Of a DNA stretch of 25,753 nt, positions 1 to 9,442 are shown piece by piece. A model generated the notes under the pieces. The model made no database searches. It was not told the DNA's origin and saw nothing but the letters and a program-made list of their open reading frames with translations. Position numbers and translations under genes: made by a program. Position 1 is the first letter of the stretch; each line of letters opens with the position of its first letter. Origin of the DNA: Nitrospira sp. UBA2083 (GTDB lineage Bacteria > Nitrospirota > Nitrospiria > Nitrospirales > Nitrospiraceae); the NCBI GenBank assembly GCA_002331625.1, contig DCZN01000116.1:2071-27823 (forward strand), in the 5' to 3' direction.

Positions 1-1119
1 AGCCCGATCCGCAAGCTGCTGCGTCGGGTGACGTTCTTTCATGGCGAGATCGAAGCCATCGATCTGGTACATCAACGCGTGGGCGTGTCCCATGGGCATG
101 AACAACATTGTCATGCGCTGCCGTACGATCACCTGGTGTTGGCGCTGGGTGCCACCACGAACTTCTACCACATCTCCGGCTTGGCGGATCGTGCGTTTAC
201 CATGAAATCGCTGAGCGACGCGATCGTGCTGCGCAACCATCTGATTGCGAACCTGGAAGAGGCGGACTATGAGTGTGGGACTTCGCACCGGGAGCCCCTC
301 CTGAGTTTCGTCGTGGCCGGCGGCGGGTTCGCCGGAGTCGAAACTATTGCGGCCATGAATGACTTCCTACGGGAGGCGGTGCGGTTCTTTCCGCATCTGC
401 GGGAAGACATGTTGCGGCTCATCCTGGTCAGTTCGGGGCCGATCATCTTGCCGGAACTAGGCGAGAAACTCGGGACATACGCGCAGCGCAAACTGGCCGA
501 GCAGAAAGTGGAAATCCGCTCGAACTGTAAAGTCACGGCCGTGACGAACCATGACGTCACGCTCAGCGACGGCACGACCGTGACGACCAATACACTGGTC
601 TGGACCGCCGGCATTAACCCGCACGCCCTCCTAGGCACACTCCCATGCCCGAAAACAAAGGGACGTGTCCTCGTCAATGAGTACCTGGAAGTGCCTGGGT
701 GGCCTGGTGTTTGGGCCTTGGGCGACTGTGCGCTCGTTCCGGACCAAAGGACGGGAGAGTTTCATCCCCCGACCGCGCAACACGCCCTGCGCGAAGGGCG
801 ATTAGCCGCGCAGAACATCCTGGCCACCGTGCGGGGTGGCCGGAAGCGACCGTTCCTCTATTCGACGATCGGGCTCCTGGCCCCTATCGGGAAACGGACC
901 GGGGTCGCCAATATCCTCGGCGTGAACTTTTCCGGTTTTATTGCCTGGTGGCTGTGGCGCACGATCTACTTGTTCAAACTGCCTCGCTTTGAGAAGAAAG
1001 TGCTCGTGGCCTTGGACTGGACTCTCGATGTGCTCTTCTCCAAGGATCTCGTCCACTTCCGAACGACGCGCCCCTCCCTCCCGCAACCGACGGAAGAGAC
1101 ATTGAGAAAATCAGCCTGA
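1..1119 (+). CDS. Type II NADH dehydrogenase-like FAD oxidoreductase (5' truncated by window edge)
   Basis: The reading frame is open from base 1, so the N-terminus with the first FAD-binding Rossmann motif lies outside the window; 372 residues are visible. The second dinucleotide-binding motif is seen as VVAGGGFAGVE, and a late FAD-contact motif as WALGDCALVPD, both typical of pyridine nucleotide-disulfide oxidoreductases. The C-terminal part has a Trp-rich hydrophobic stretch (FIAWWLWRTIYLF) and a basic amphipathic tail, as in NDH-2 enzymes that attach to the inner face of the cytoplasmic membrane. Members of this family pass electrons from NADH to quinone without pumping protons. In a nitrite oxidiser the direction and donor could differ, so the physiological role is inferred. 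It converges on the next gene, with a gap of about 110 bp and no clear terminator. Confidence 0.85.
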   Translation, partial: SPIRKLLRRVTFFHGEIEAIDLVHQRVGVSHGHEQHCHALPYDHLVLALGATTNFYHISGLADRAFTMKSLSDAIVLRNHLIANLEEADYECGTSHREPLLSFVVAGGGFAGVETIAAMNDFLREAVRFFPHLREDMLRLILVSSGPIILPELGEKLGTYAQRKLAEQKVEIRSNCKVTAVTNHDVTLSDGTTVTTNTLVWTAGINPHALLGTLPCPKTKGRVLVNEYLEVPGWPGVWALGDCALVPDQRTGEFHPPTAQHALREGRLAAQNILATVRGGRKRPFLYSTIGLLAPIGKRTGVANILGVNFSGFIAWWLWRTIYLFKLPRFEKKVLVALDWTLDVLFSKDLVHFRTTRPSLPQPTEETLRKSA

Positions 1120-1230
1120 CCCAGGCAACTCGACGGCGGTGTTTTGTTCGTCGGAGAGAGTAGGAGTGTGACACCAAGAAAGCGGGAGGGCGCCCGACAT
1201 CATGCAACCGAGAACAACACTCAACCGATG

Positions 1231-2634
1231 TTAAGATTCGATAGGATCCGAAACTTCGGATTCGATCGAAGATCGAGTCTTGCCGATGCCATAGCGTTCG
1301 AGGAGCCGGTACAGTGTCCGTCGGCTGATGCCGAGCAAGCGAGCAGTTCGCTCCTTATTGCCGTGGGTAGACTCCAGCATTTTGAGGACCTGTTCCTTCT
1401 GTAGTGCCTTCAGGGTGCCGGGAAACATATCCGCGTGGTCAGAATTCCCGCCGTTTTTCTGCAGCACTTCCGGCGGAAGATCATCGATCGAGAGAATCGC
1501 ATGTGGGGCCAGTGCCACGGCTCGTTCAACGACGTGTTCCAACTCACGCACATTCCCCGGCCAGGAATACTCGACCAGCGACTTCATCGCGGTGGACGAA
1601 AAGGACGTGACCGGAACCTCCTTTTGATCGCCATACCGGGCCAGAAAGAATTTGGCCAATAAGGGAATGTCTTCTAGTCGTTCTCGGAGCGGCGGTAGAA
1701 CAATTGTGACGGTGTTCAACCGGTAGAGCAGATCTTCACGAAATCGGCCGGTCGCGACCAAGTCGGTGAGATGTCGGCGTGAGGCAGCGATGATCCGTAA
1801 ATCCACCCGTACGGACTCATTGCTTCCAATCCGTCGAATTTCTCCCTCCTGAAGGACACGCAGAAGTTTGGCCTGTCCGGCAGGTGAGAGATCACCGACT
1901 TCGTCCAAAAAGAACGTGCCGCCGCTGGCTTCTTCGAGCAAACCACGCCGCATGCTGTGCGCACCGGTGAATGAACCCTTGGTGTGCCCGAACAATTCAC
2001 TCTCGAGCAACGAATCCGGAATGGCGCTGCAATTGACGGCAACGAACCGGTGAGTCGCACGCGGACTGTTGTCGTGAATCGCGCGGGCGATTAACTCCTT
2101 GCCGGTCCCGCTCTCCCCCTGGATCAAAACCGATGTCCGACTGTGAGAGACCTTTCCGACGAGTTTGAAGACCTCCACCATTTTCTTACTTTGCCCGATC
2201 AACGAAGCAGCACGTGGCCGTTCACTGAATGCGCGCTGAAGCGTGCGATTGTCATCCATCAGGCGCCGATGCTCGACGGCTCGCTTCATGGTGAGCACGA
2301 GTTCATCGAGATTCACCGGCTTGGCGATGTAATCGAACGCTCCTTGCTTCATGGCTTGGATCGCCGTGTCGACGGAACCGAACGCGGTCAAGAGGACGAT
2401 AGGCATCTCCGGCATGGTCTTGCGAAACGAAGCTAACAGATCCAAACCGGACAATGGTGCCATGCGGATGTCGCTGAGGAGCGCATCATATGTCACCTCA
2501 TTGGCTTTGGTCAGGGCGACAACCCCATCAGGGGCGATATCCACTCCAAATCCGGCTTGGCTCAACGCTTCAGCCAACATCTCTCGATTCCGCTGGTCGT
2601 CATCCACGATGAGGATTGAAGGTGAGTCGCTCAT
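1231..2634 (-). CDS. Sigma54-dependent NtrC-family response regulator
   Basis: This 467-residue protein has the full NtrC layout. A receiver domain occupies about residues 5-120 with acidic residues near 11-13 and the probable phosphoacceptor Asp55 (LLSDIRM). An AAA+ sigma54-activation domain spans about 140-375, with Walker A GESGTGKE, the sigma54-contact loop written GSFTGA instead of GAFTGA, and the motif FLDEVGDL. A Fis-type helix-turn-helix lies at the C-terminus (ARLLGISRRTLYRLL). The start codon overlaps the stop of the upstream kinase gene (ATGA), so the two are translated together. When phosphorylated it should oligomerise on upstream DNA and open sigma54 promoters. A good -24/-12 element lies in the divergent intergenic region before the RND operon, making that operon the best candidate target. 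Confidence 0.95.
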   Translation of the reverse strand: MSDSPSILIVDDDQRNREMLAEALSQAGFGVDIAPDGVVALTKANEVTYDALLSDIRMAPLSGLDLLASFRKTMPEMPIVLLTAFGSVDTAIQAMKQGAFDYIAKPVNLDELVLTMKRAVEHRRLMDDNRTLQRAFSERPRAASLIGQSKKMVEVFKLVGKVSHSRTSVLIQGESGTGKELIARAIHDNSPRATHRFVAVNCSAIPDSLLESELFGHTKGSFTGAHSMRRGLLEEASGGTFFLDEVGDLSPAGQAKLLRVLQEGEIRRIGSNESVRVDLRIIAASRRHLTDLVATGRFREDLLYRLNTVTIVLPPLRERLEDIPLLAKFFLARYGDQKEVPVTSFSSTAMKSLVEYSWPGNVRELEHVVERAVALAPHAILSIDDLPPEVLQKNGGNSDHADMFPGTLKALQKEQVLKMLESTHGNKERTARLLGISRRTLYRLLERYGIGKTRSSIESEVSDPIES

Positions 2635-4250
2635 TGATGTCTCCGTATCTCGGGTTCCTTCCAGATGGGCAAATCGACGGTGAACTCCGTTCCTTGCCCC
2701 ACCTCACTTTTCACGGCGAGCCGACCGCCGCTGTCCGTTACCACCCGGTGACAGATCGCCAACCCGAGTCCCGTTCCCCCTTGGTCATTTCGGGTCGTGA
2801 AAAACGGCTCGAAGATCCTCGATAAGTGTTCTGGAGGGATCCCGTTGCCCGTGTCGGATATGGTCAAGCGGACCGTCGTGCCGTTCACGAGAGCACCTTC
2901 ACTCACGATGACCGTTCCGGGAAGCTCAGTACTGCAGGCGGCCCGTGTCCGGATCGTCAACTCTCCGCCCGATGGCATCGCTTGTCTGGCGTTGGTGACC
3001 AGGTTGAACACCAGCCCGTGCAGGGCACGGGGATCGCCGGCGACCAGTGGAAGGTCGCCTTGTAAGTCGGTCTTGAAGGTCACCTGCCGCCTCGAGAGAC
3101 CTGGTGAGAGTAGCGAGAGCACCTCGTGGACGGTGCTATTGAGGTTCAAGGGTGCGGACCGGAGCCGTACGCGGGTCTGGTCCAATACCTGTCTGATGAT
3201 CGCAACCATACGGTCGACCTCGGATCGAATGACGGCCAGATGTCGCTGCCGGCTCGATGAATCGCTGGCCTGGGTGAGCATTTGGAGGTGACCGGAGAGC
3301 GCGTTTAACGGGTTACCCAACTCATGGGCCACTGTCGCGGATAACTCACCAAGAGCTGCCAAGCGCTGACTGCGTTCAATCGCGAGCCTCGCCTCGACCA
3401 ACTCGTCGTTCGCTTGCTGCAATTCCTCGGTGGCTTCTACAACCCGCTTCTGAAGCGTCTCGTTGAAATACTGAACTTCCGCTAGAAGGCGATCCCTTTC
3501 CGCCCATGCTTGCCTGCGTGCGGATAGCATGCGATTGAACTGAGTCGCCATTTCTTGGATTTCGACGGGGCCTGTGATCGGCACACCGCCGGATAGATCT
3601 CCGGCTTCCACATTCCGCATGGCATGCAAGAGACGGTGAACCGGCCGATGGATCTTGGCACGGATCAACAGTAGAAAGGTCAATGATGTGAGGAGGACGA
3701 CACCGATGCCGATCGTTTTGGCCAACGCAGTTTCCTGCTTGAGGAGATCGTCATACTCCTTAACCGAAAAGAGCCCGCGCAACGCGCCAGCAACCTTGCC
3801 GTCGATCATAATCGGGGCCGTAATACGCCACGCCCTCTCTGCGGAAGATTCATCGAGTTGCATGACCGAGCGCCCTGCTTGAATTTCAGTCCGTTCCTGT
3901 GGATCTAACGTTCGAGGCACCGCCAAAGGATCGGTGCTCAGAATGAGGGTACTAGATTGGGGAGTGATTTCAAACACCGAAAGCCGAAGGATTCCCGGTC
4001 GAATCTTACGAACATCTTGAATAAGGTGTTCCAATAATGCAGGATCCCGAATGCTCCCCGTTTTGCCGATCATACCACCCACAAATTCGGAGATACGGAG
4101 AAACGAAATCTGTCGATTATGCGCTCCCGCTTGATTGACAATCTCACTATCAAAGAGTGCCATCGTAGCGATTGATAGTCCGACAAACATGGCTCCAGTG
4201 AGGATGAACCACGCCATGATGCCGTCCAACTTGAACCACTTCTTAAACAT
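2631..4250 (-). CDS. Membrane sensor histidine kinase, partner of the sigma54 regulator
   Basis: Starting at MFKKWFKLDG (4250) gives 539 residues. A first membrane segment lies near residues 10-32, then a periplasmic region of about 150 residues that looks Cache-like, a second membrane segment (IGIGVVLLTSLTFLLLI), a HAMP-type linker and a coiled coil. The HisKA box follows with His309 in the context AHELGNPLNAL, then an ATPase domain with N-box NLVTNARQAM, DTGNGIPP and GTGLGLAIC. The organisation resembles ZraS/NtrB-type kinases. The frame is open upstream to 4577, but that extension looks non-coding. An ATG pair at 4283/4280 is an alternative start, and no start has a strong ribosome site. 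It overlaps the regulator gene by four bases. The ligand cannot be read from the sequence; the divergent efflux operon suggests an envelope or metal stress signal. Confidence 0.9.
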   Translation of the reverse strand: MFKKWFKLDGIMAWFILTGAMFVGLSIATMALFDSEIVNQAGAHNRQISFLRISEFVGGMIGKTGSIRDPALLEHLIQDVRKIRPGILRLSVFEITPQSSTLILSTDPLAVPRTLDPQERTEIQAGRSVMQLDESSAERAWRITAPIMIDGKVAGALRGLFSVKEYDDLLKQETALAKTIGIGVVLLTSLTFLLLIRAKIHRPVHRLLHAMRNVEAGDLSGGVPITGPVEIQEMATQFNRMLSARRQAWAERDRLLAEVQYFNETLQKRVVEATEELQQANDELVEARLAIERSQRLAALGELSATVAHELGNPLNALSGHLQMLTQASDSSSRQRHLAVIRSEVDRMVAIIRQVLDQTRVRLRSAPLNLNSTVHEVLSLLSPGLSRRQVTFKTDLQGDLPLVAGDPRALHGLVFNLVTNARQAMPSGGELTIRTRAACSTELPGTVIVSEGALVNGTTVRLTISDTGNGIPPEHLSRIFEPFFTTRNDQGGTGLGLAICHRVVTDSGGRLAVKSEVGQGTEFTVDLPIWKEPEIRRHQ

Positions 4251-4726
4251 CGCGTTCTCGTCAAATTGCTCCGTTATCATCATACTATGAAATGAGATCG
4301 GCGGCACATGCATGTTTTCATGCACCGCTGAAACAGAATTCGCGCGGTATTGCATTCTCTCGAATGCCGAAATTGGATTTCTGTTCTTAGCCAACAAGGC
4401 CCTCTCACGTTTCAGTGTCCGGTACTCTCGTCCGTTACCACGAACAAGACATTGCAAATTGCGATCCTTCCGGATGTTCGTTCCGACTCCACACCGGTTC
4501 ACCTCGTAACCTTCCCGCAACTCCGGTTCCAACCCGATCCCCAGAGAGCGAAGGTTCGCCTTATAAACCGCCGACATTTAGATCGGTGTGGGGTGAGATG
4601 TGTGCACCGGCAGCTGACGTATGACTTCCGATCAAGAAAAGAGGAGCACGAGATGAAGCGGAATGCACTGGCTCCCAGTCTTAGGGGAACGTCGCTGTTA
4701 AGCCCGCATTTCCCCTGTAATTTCGG

Positions 4727-4736
4727 TAACCGGTTA
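4727..4736. promoter_or_regulatory. Perfect 10-bp palindrome, candidate activator site
   Basis: TAACCGGTTA is a perfect palindrome, with a further matching G/C pair after one mismatch. It lies about 110 bp upstream of the sigma54-like element, the usual distance for an NtrC-type upstream activating sequence. That the neighbouring regulator binds it is inference. Confidence 0.4.
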
Positions 4737-4843
4737 ACTTTGGCACATCTGTGTAATTGTGGCACGATCAATTCATCGTCCGCTTCGAGCCGACAGCCGA
4801 CCTCTCCTACGAATTCTTCACGATTTCGTGTTGCGCACGTGCC

Positions 4844-4860
4844 AGGCAAATACCTTGCAC
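4844..4860 (+). promoter_or_regulatory. Candidate sigma54 (-24/-12) promoter of the RND operon
   Basis: The sequence AGGCAA-ATACC-TTGCA has GG (4845-4846) and GC (4857-4858) separated by exactly 10 bp and a complete TTGCA -12 box; the -24 box matches TGGCAC at four of six positions. Predicted transcription start is near 4870, leaving a leader of about 185 bases before the permease start. The adjacent divergent gene encodes a sigma54 activator, which supports the call. Confidence 0.55.
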
Positions 4861-5054
4861 AGCACGTCGTTCATGGACCGTCACTCAAGAGCACTTCTGA
4901 AATTATGGCGAGCTTCCGTCAAAGTCATAAGGGGCTTGAGGACGGGTCAGCGCGGGAGCGTCTCCAATTCTGGGTCAAGCCAAACAGAGTTCTTAGTTGA
5001 GGCGAGCCACGCGGCTCAGAAACCGTATCACCTAGGCACGGAGGCACTGCTCGC

Positions 5055-8000
5055 ATGAAACAGCTCGTCCACATCGCCTTGCGCAGACCATATACCTTCA
5101 TCGTGCTGGCTATCCTTATTGTGGTGTTCGGAGTGATGGCGATATTCGAAGCACCGACCGACGTCTTTCCCGTGATCCAAATTCCCGTCAGTTCTGTCGT
5201 GTGGATTTACGACAACCTGATGCCAGCGGACGTGGAGGGGCGCATTACGTATGTCTTTGAGCGCTTCCTGACGCAGACAGTCGAAGGGATCAAATACATA
5301 TGGAGCAACTCGTTATTCGGCAACTCCATCATCAATATCTATCTTCAGGACGGAGTCGATCTCGGCGGAAGTGAAGCCGATATCGCGGCTATTGCGCAAA
5401 CTTCGGTCAAAGCGTTGCCGCCGGATATCAATGCTCCTATGGTCATGCGTCTGTTCCCATCCCAAGTCCCCGTGGCTACCTTGCAAGTCACCTCCGATTC
5501 GCACACACCGGCGGAGCTCTACAACCTCAGCATCATGCGAATCCGCCCCCTCCTGGTTACGATACCGGGTGCGATCTTGCCGCATCCCTACGGGGGACAG
5601 GACATGCAGGTGATGATCAATCTCGATCAGCAAAAATTGCTCGCCCGTCATCTTACGCCGGCAGACATCCATCAAGCTCTCGACAGACAAAATCTTGTGC
5701 TGCCTGGAGGAGATATCAAGATCAAGTCGACCGACTGGCTCGTCCTGACGAATGCGCAGCCGCTCAAAATCGAAGAGTTCGACGACATTCCGATTAAGCA
5801 AGAGGGCAATGCGTGGATCCATCTGCGCGACGTCGCCGTGACACGCCTCGCCGGCCGTGTGCAAACGAACGCCGTTATCGTGGAGGGACAGCAGGCCGTC
5901 ATCATTGTCGTGATGAAGAGCAGCGAGGCGTCGACACTGGAAGTGGTGGACGGGATCAAAGAAATCATCCCGCGTATCCAGGAGGTGGTGCCTGAGGGCG
6001 TGAAGGTCAAACTTCTCATCGACGCTTCGGGTTTCGTAAAGCAGGCGATCGCGGACGTGTTGCACGAAATGCTCATCGCGGCCGCGCTGGTCGGCGTAAT
6101 TGTGTTGGTATTGCTCGGCTCCTGGCGACCGACCGTCATCGTCCTCACTTCGATCCCACTCTCCATCTTAGCCTCGCTCATCGCCCTGCATGCGCTCGGA
6201 CAGTCGATCAACATCATGACCCTCGGAGGATTGGCGCTGGCGGTCGGCATCCTGGTCGACAATGCTGCCGTCATGATCGAAAACATCGACACGCACCTCG
6301 CCACCGGGCGGCCCGTGGAGGAGGCGATCATCGACGCCGCCAATCAGATCATTCTCCCGACCTTTGTCGCCACGCTTGCTATCACGATTGTCTGGGTTCC
6401 GATGTTCCATCTGAGTGGGATCTCCGGTTGGGTGTTTCCGCCGATGGCGGAAGCGGTCATCTTCGCGATGCTCGCCTCCTTCATCCTGACCTATACGCTG
6501 GTACCCACCATGGCAAAGTACATTCTGAAGGCTCATCAGACGCATGGGCATGGTGGACCATTCGACGCGGAGCAATCGCAGAATATTTTCACCCGCTTCC
6601 AGCAAAGGTTTCAGGAAGGTTTTGATCGATTTCGTGACCGCTACAGTGCGCAACTCGAACAAGCTATCGCGCATCGTGTCGGTTTCGTCGTGACCTCCTC
6701 TGCTATCGCGGCAACCTGTCTCGTCCTCTTTTACTTCAACGGGCGCGAGTTCTTTCCCGAGATCCGTTCGAACATCCTACAGATGCACATGCGCGCGCCA
6801 CTGGGGACGCGCATCGAGGCTGCCGCGCGTATCACGTCTTTGGTCGCCAAAGACGTGGAACGACTGCTCCCCGGTCAGGTCCAAGACATCGTGAGCAATT
6901 GCGGCATTCCGGTCGGGGCGCATAACCTGGCCTTCATTCCCACACCGACGGTCGGCACTCAGGATTGCGACCTGACGATCTCACTGACCAATGAGAAGGC
7001 ACCGGTGTGGGAATACCGCGACATACTTCGGAAGGGTCTGTCTGAACGCTATCCGGGGACCGAATTCACATTCCAGCCGGCCGACCTGACTGCAAGGATT
7101 CTCAATTTCGGCTCACTCGCGTCGATCGATGTGCAGATCAACGGTCCGGATCTCTACGCCAACCATGAGTTCGCCCGCAAACTCGCTGGCAAGTTTCGGC
7201 AGATCCCCGGCTCCAGCGATGTAGTGGTCCAGCAGCCGATGGGCATGCCCACCCTCCTGGCCGAATCCAACCGGCAATTCGCACTCGGTATGAACCTGGA
7301 CCAAACGGACTTCGGGAACAATATGCTCGTCACGACTGCCGGAAGCCAGCAAGTCGACCAAAAGTATTGGCTGGATCGCCAGACCGGGATGTCCTACCGG
7401 ATCAATGTCTATACGCCGCAGCCGCAGCTCACGAGCATCAAAGACCTGATGACAGTCCCGGTAAGCCGGGAGCAGGGGGAATCCTCGGGAGACATGAGAA
7501 ATGTGCAGCTTCTCGGCAATTTGGCGAACATTTCAGCGGTGGGCACTCCCGGTGCCGTCACGCACGGAAACATCATGCCGCTGATCGACGTCTATGTGGC
7601 TGCCGAGGGGCGCGATCTTAACTCTGTCCTGGAAGAGGTGGAACAGGTCATCGGTAGTATGGAATCGGAGGTGCCCAGAGGTTCGATCATTGAAATCAAA
7701 GGCCAAGCCGAGGTGATGCGCGCCGCGCTTCGTGAAATGCTCTTCGGCCTCATTGCCGCGGTGGTGCTCGTCTATCTCCTGATCGTCGTCAATTTCCAGT
7801 CTTGGCTGGATCCCTTCATCATTATCACCGCCTTACCCGGCGCGCTGGCGGGCATCGCGGTGTCGTTGTTCGTGACCCATACCAATATTTCTGTGCCGGC
7901 ACTGATGGGTGCGATCATGACGATGGGCACGGCAACAGCCAACTCCATCCTGCTCGTGTCCTACGCACGTGAGCGGCTTGCCGTCCATGGCGACGCCCTG

Positions 8001-8237
8001 CGGGCTGCGGCGGAGGCCGGAACAGCTCGCATCCGACCGGTGCTCATGACCGCCGCCGCCATGATCATCGGGATGCTGCCGATGGCGATGGCCAATTCTC
8101 AGAATGCACCCCTGGGTCGCGCCGTCATGGGCGGTCTTCTGGTTGCCACTCTATTTACCTTGTTTTTTGTGCCCTGCATGTACGCGATGATCTACAAGCG
8201 GCGAACCGTTAGCCAAAAGGAGCATGTTTTAGCATGA
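5055..8237 (+). CDS. RND efflux permease (inner-membrane transporter)
   Basis: At 1060 residues it has the usual length of an RND pump and its duplicated layout: a membrane helix at residues 10-30, a large periplasmic porter loop, a block of helices around 335-500, a second loop, and a final block around 865-1050. Helix 4 reads VGILVDNAAVMIEN, so one proton-relay Asp (Asp402) is kept and the second is Asn403. In the region matching AcrB helix 10, the Lys that pairs with these Asp residues is replaced (TATANSILL, Ala962 before Asn963). This departs from both classic HAE1 and CusA-type signatures, so the substrate cannot be assigned. A GGAGG ribosome site at 5040-5045 supports the ATG. It is the first gene of the operon and overlaps the adaptor gene by ATGA. 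Confidence 0.93.
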   Translation: MKQLVHIALRRPYTFIVLAILIVVFGVMAIFEAPTDVFPVIQIPVSSVVWIYDNLMPADVEGRITYVFERFLTQTVEGIKYIWSNSLFGNSIINIYLQDGVDLGGSEADIAAIAQTSVKALPPDINAPMVMRLFPSQVPVATLQVTSDSHTPAELYNLSIMRIRPLLVTIPGAILPHPYGGQDMQVMINLDQQKLLARHLTPADIHQALDRQNLVLPGGDIKIKSTDWLVLTNAQPLKIEEFDDIPIKQEGNAWIHLRDVAVTRLAGRVQTNAVIVEGQQAVIIVVMKSSEASTLEVVDGIKEIIPRIQEVVPEGVKVKLLIDASGFVKQAIADVLHEMLIAAALVGVIVLVLLGSWRPTVIVLTSIPLSILASLIALHALGQSINIMTLGGLALAVGILVDNAAVMIENIDTHLATGRPVEEAIIDAANQIILPTFVATLAITIVWVPMFHLSGISGWVFPPMAEAVIFAMLASFILTYTLVPTMAKYILKAHQTHGHGGPFDAEQSQNIFTRFQQRFQEGFDRFRDRYSAQLEQAIAHRVGFVVTSSAIAATCLVLFYFNGREFFPEIRSNILQMHMRAPLGTRIEAAARITSLVAKDVERLLPGQVQDIVSNCGIPVGAHNLAFIPTPTVGTQDCDLTISLTNEKAPVWEYRDILRKGLSERYPGTEFTFQPADLTARILNFGSLASIDVQINGPDLYANHEFARKLAGKFRQIPGSSDVVVQQPMGMPTLLAESNRQFALGMNLDQTDFGNNMLVTTAGSQQVDQKYWLDRQTGMSYRINVYTPQPQLTSIKDLMTVPVSREQGESSGDMRNVQLLGNLANISAVGTPGAVTHGNIMPLIDVYVAAEGRDLNSVLEEVEQVIGSMESEVPRGSIIEIKGQAEVMRAALREMLFGLIAAVVLVYLLIVVNFQSWLDPFIIITALPGALAGIAVSLFVTHTNISVPALMGAIMTMGTATANSILLVSYARERLAVHGDALRAAAEAGTARIRPVLMTAAAMIIGMLPMAMANSQNAPLGRAVMGGLLVATLFTLFFVPCMYAMIYKRRTVSQKEHVLA

Positions 8238-9442
8238 ACAACCTACGTGGGAAAGCGTTTACGATACTGGCAACTTTCCTGTGCGTCATGTATTTCGGCT
8301 ACCGTTATTATTCGGCTGAAACCAATGCGGCGGTTCTGCGCGAGACCGCGCTGGATCATTCTGTCCAGAAGGTCTCCGTAATTAGCCCAAAGGTGTTGCC
8401 GCCGAATGAAACGATTACGCTCCCCGGCAATATTCAGGCTTGGTATGAGGCGCAGATTTATGCGCAGGTCTCCGGCTATGTGAAGATGTGGCACAAGGAC
8501 TACGGGGCCATAGTCAAAAAAGATGACGTGCTCGCGGAAATCAATGCGCCTGCGCTCGACGCTCAATATGCCCAGGCCAAGGCGGATCTGGAAACCGAGC
8601 GTGCCAAGAATGTGCTGGCCGACTTGACCGCAAAACGCTACCTGGCCATGCGGCACAACCAGGCGGTGTCGGAACAAGCGATCTCGGTACAGGTCCAAGA
8701 GGCGAAAGCCCAAGCGGCTAAGGTCAGGGCTGCGGAGCAGAACGTCAGGAACTTCGAAGCGCTGATCCGATTCAAGACGATCGTCGCACCCTTTGACGGT
8801 GTCGTGACCTCGCGCAACATCAACGTCGGGAACTATGTCAATAAGGAAGCAACCCCCGGTGAAGGCGGTTCAGGAATTAGGGACCTCTTTACCGTGTCCG
8901 ACGTCAGTCGGCTGCGTCTCTTCGTCAGCGTGCCGGAGGCCTTTGGACCGTTTCTCGAGCCGGGTTTGACGGCCGACGTCACGGTGCCTCAACTCCCCAA
9001 TCGTCATTTCACCGGGAAGTTTCTGACTGTCGCCCGCGGATTCGACGTCAGCACGCGCACGGCCATCACGGTCTTCGAGCTCGACAACCAGGACCGTGCG
9101 CTGTGGCCCGGCTCCTACGCCACTGTTCGTCTCACAGCACCGGTGGAAAAGAATGTTCTGACTATTCCGACGACTGCGTTGGTCTTCCAAGAGCATGGCG
9201 CGCAAGTCGCCCTGGTGGGTGACGGCGATCGCGTGCATTTCAAACCGATCACCATGAGTCGAGTTCTCGACAATGTCATGGAAATCACCGATGGGATTTC
9301 CGAAAGCGATCGCATTATCAACAACCCCAGTGCTGCGTTGCTGGAAGGCGACAAGGTGGCCATGGTCATGCCGGCGCCGGGATATGCACTGACAGACGAC
9401 CATTCGCAGCAAACGTTGGTCAAGGAGGTTGCGTCCAAATGA
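8234..9442 (+). CDS. RND membrane fusion (periplasmic adaptor) protein
   Basis: This 402-residue protein begins with an N-terminal hydrophobic anchor or uncleaved signal at residues 8-26 (AFTILATFLCVMYFGY). Next come a lipoyl-type half motif (LPGNIQAWYEAQIYAQVSGYV), an Ala/Gln-rich alpha-helical hairpin at about 110-170, the second lipoyl half (APFDGVVTSRNINVGNYV), and beta-barrel and membrane-proximal domains to about 385. Adaptors of this family bridge the inner-membrane pump and the outer-membrane channel. It overlaps both neighbours by four bases (ATGA at each end), indicating translational coupling. The order permease-adaptor-channel differs from the common adaptor-first order. Confidence 0.93.
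   Translation: MNNLRGKAFTILATFLCVMYFGYRYYSAETNAAVLRETALDHSVQKVSVISPKVLPPNETITLPGNIQAWYEAQIYAQVSGYVKMWHKDYGAIVKKDDVLAEINAPALDAQYAQAKADLETERAKNVLADLTAKRYLAMRHNQAVSEQAISVQVQEAKAQAAKVRAAEQNVRNFEALIRFKTIVAPFDGVVTSRNINVGNYVNKEATPGEGGSGIRDLFTVSDVSRLRLFVSVPEAFGPFLEPGLTADVTVPQLPNRHFTGKFLTVARGFDVSTRTAITVFELDNQDRALWPGSYATVRLTAPVEKNVLTIPTTALVFQEHGAQVALVGDGDRVHFKPITMSRVLDNVMEITDGISESDRIINNPSAALLEGDKVAMVMPAPGYALTDDHSQQTLVKEVASK

Larger units (their letters stand above)
4251..5054. promoter_or_regulatory. Long divergent regulatory region between the kinase gene and the RND operon
   Basis: About 800 bp with no convincing gene. A 217-codon frame on + (4350-5000) has unconvincing composition and no family resemblance. 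The stretch holds a sigma54-type element at 4844-4860, a palindrome TAACCGGTTA at 4727-4736, a dyad AGGGGAA/TTCCCCT at 4683-4716, and two TGGCAC boxes at 4741 and 4760 that lack a proper -12 partner. The size and content fit a control region with upstream activator sites and DNA looping. Confidence 0.6.

Noticed and set aside
1246..1261. ATCCGAA/TTCGGAT inverted repeat at the end of the sigma54 regulator gene as a terminator
   Set aside because: It lies inside the last codons, the loop is only two bases and no T-run follows in either direction.
4741..4776. Two TGGCAC boxes as sigma54 promoters
   Set aside because: Both match the -24 box but neither has GC at the -12 position; the element at 4844 is better.
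4350..5000. Open frame of 216 codons on + in the divergent control region, with an internal ATG at 4653 preceded by GAGGAG
   Set aside because: Composition is unlike the neighbouring proteins (rich in Ser, Arg and scattered Cys), there is no domain or signal, and it would overlap the sigma54-like promoter and palindromes.
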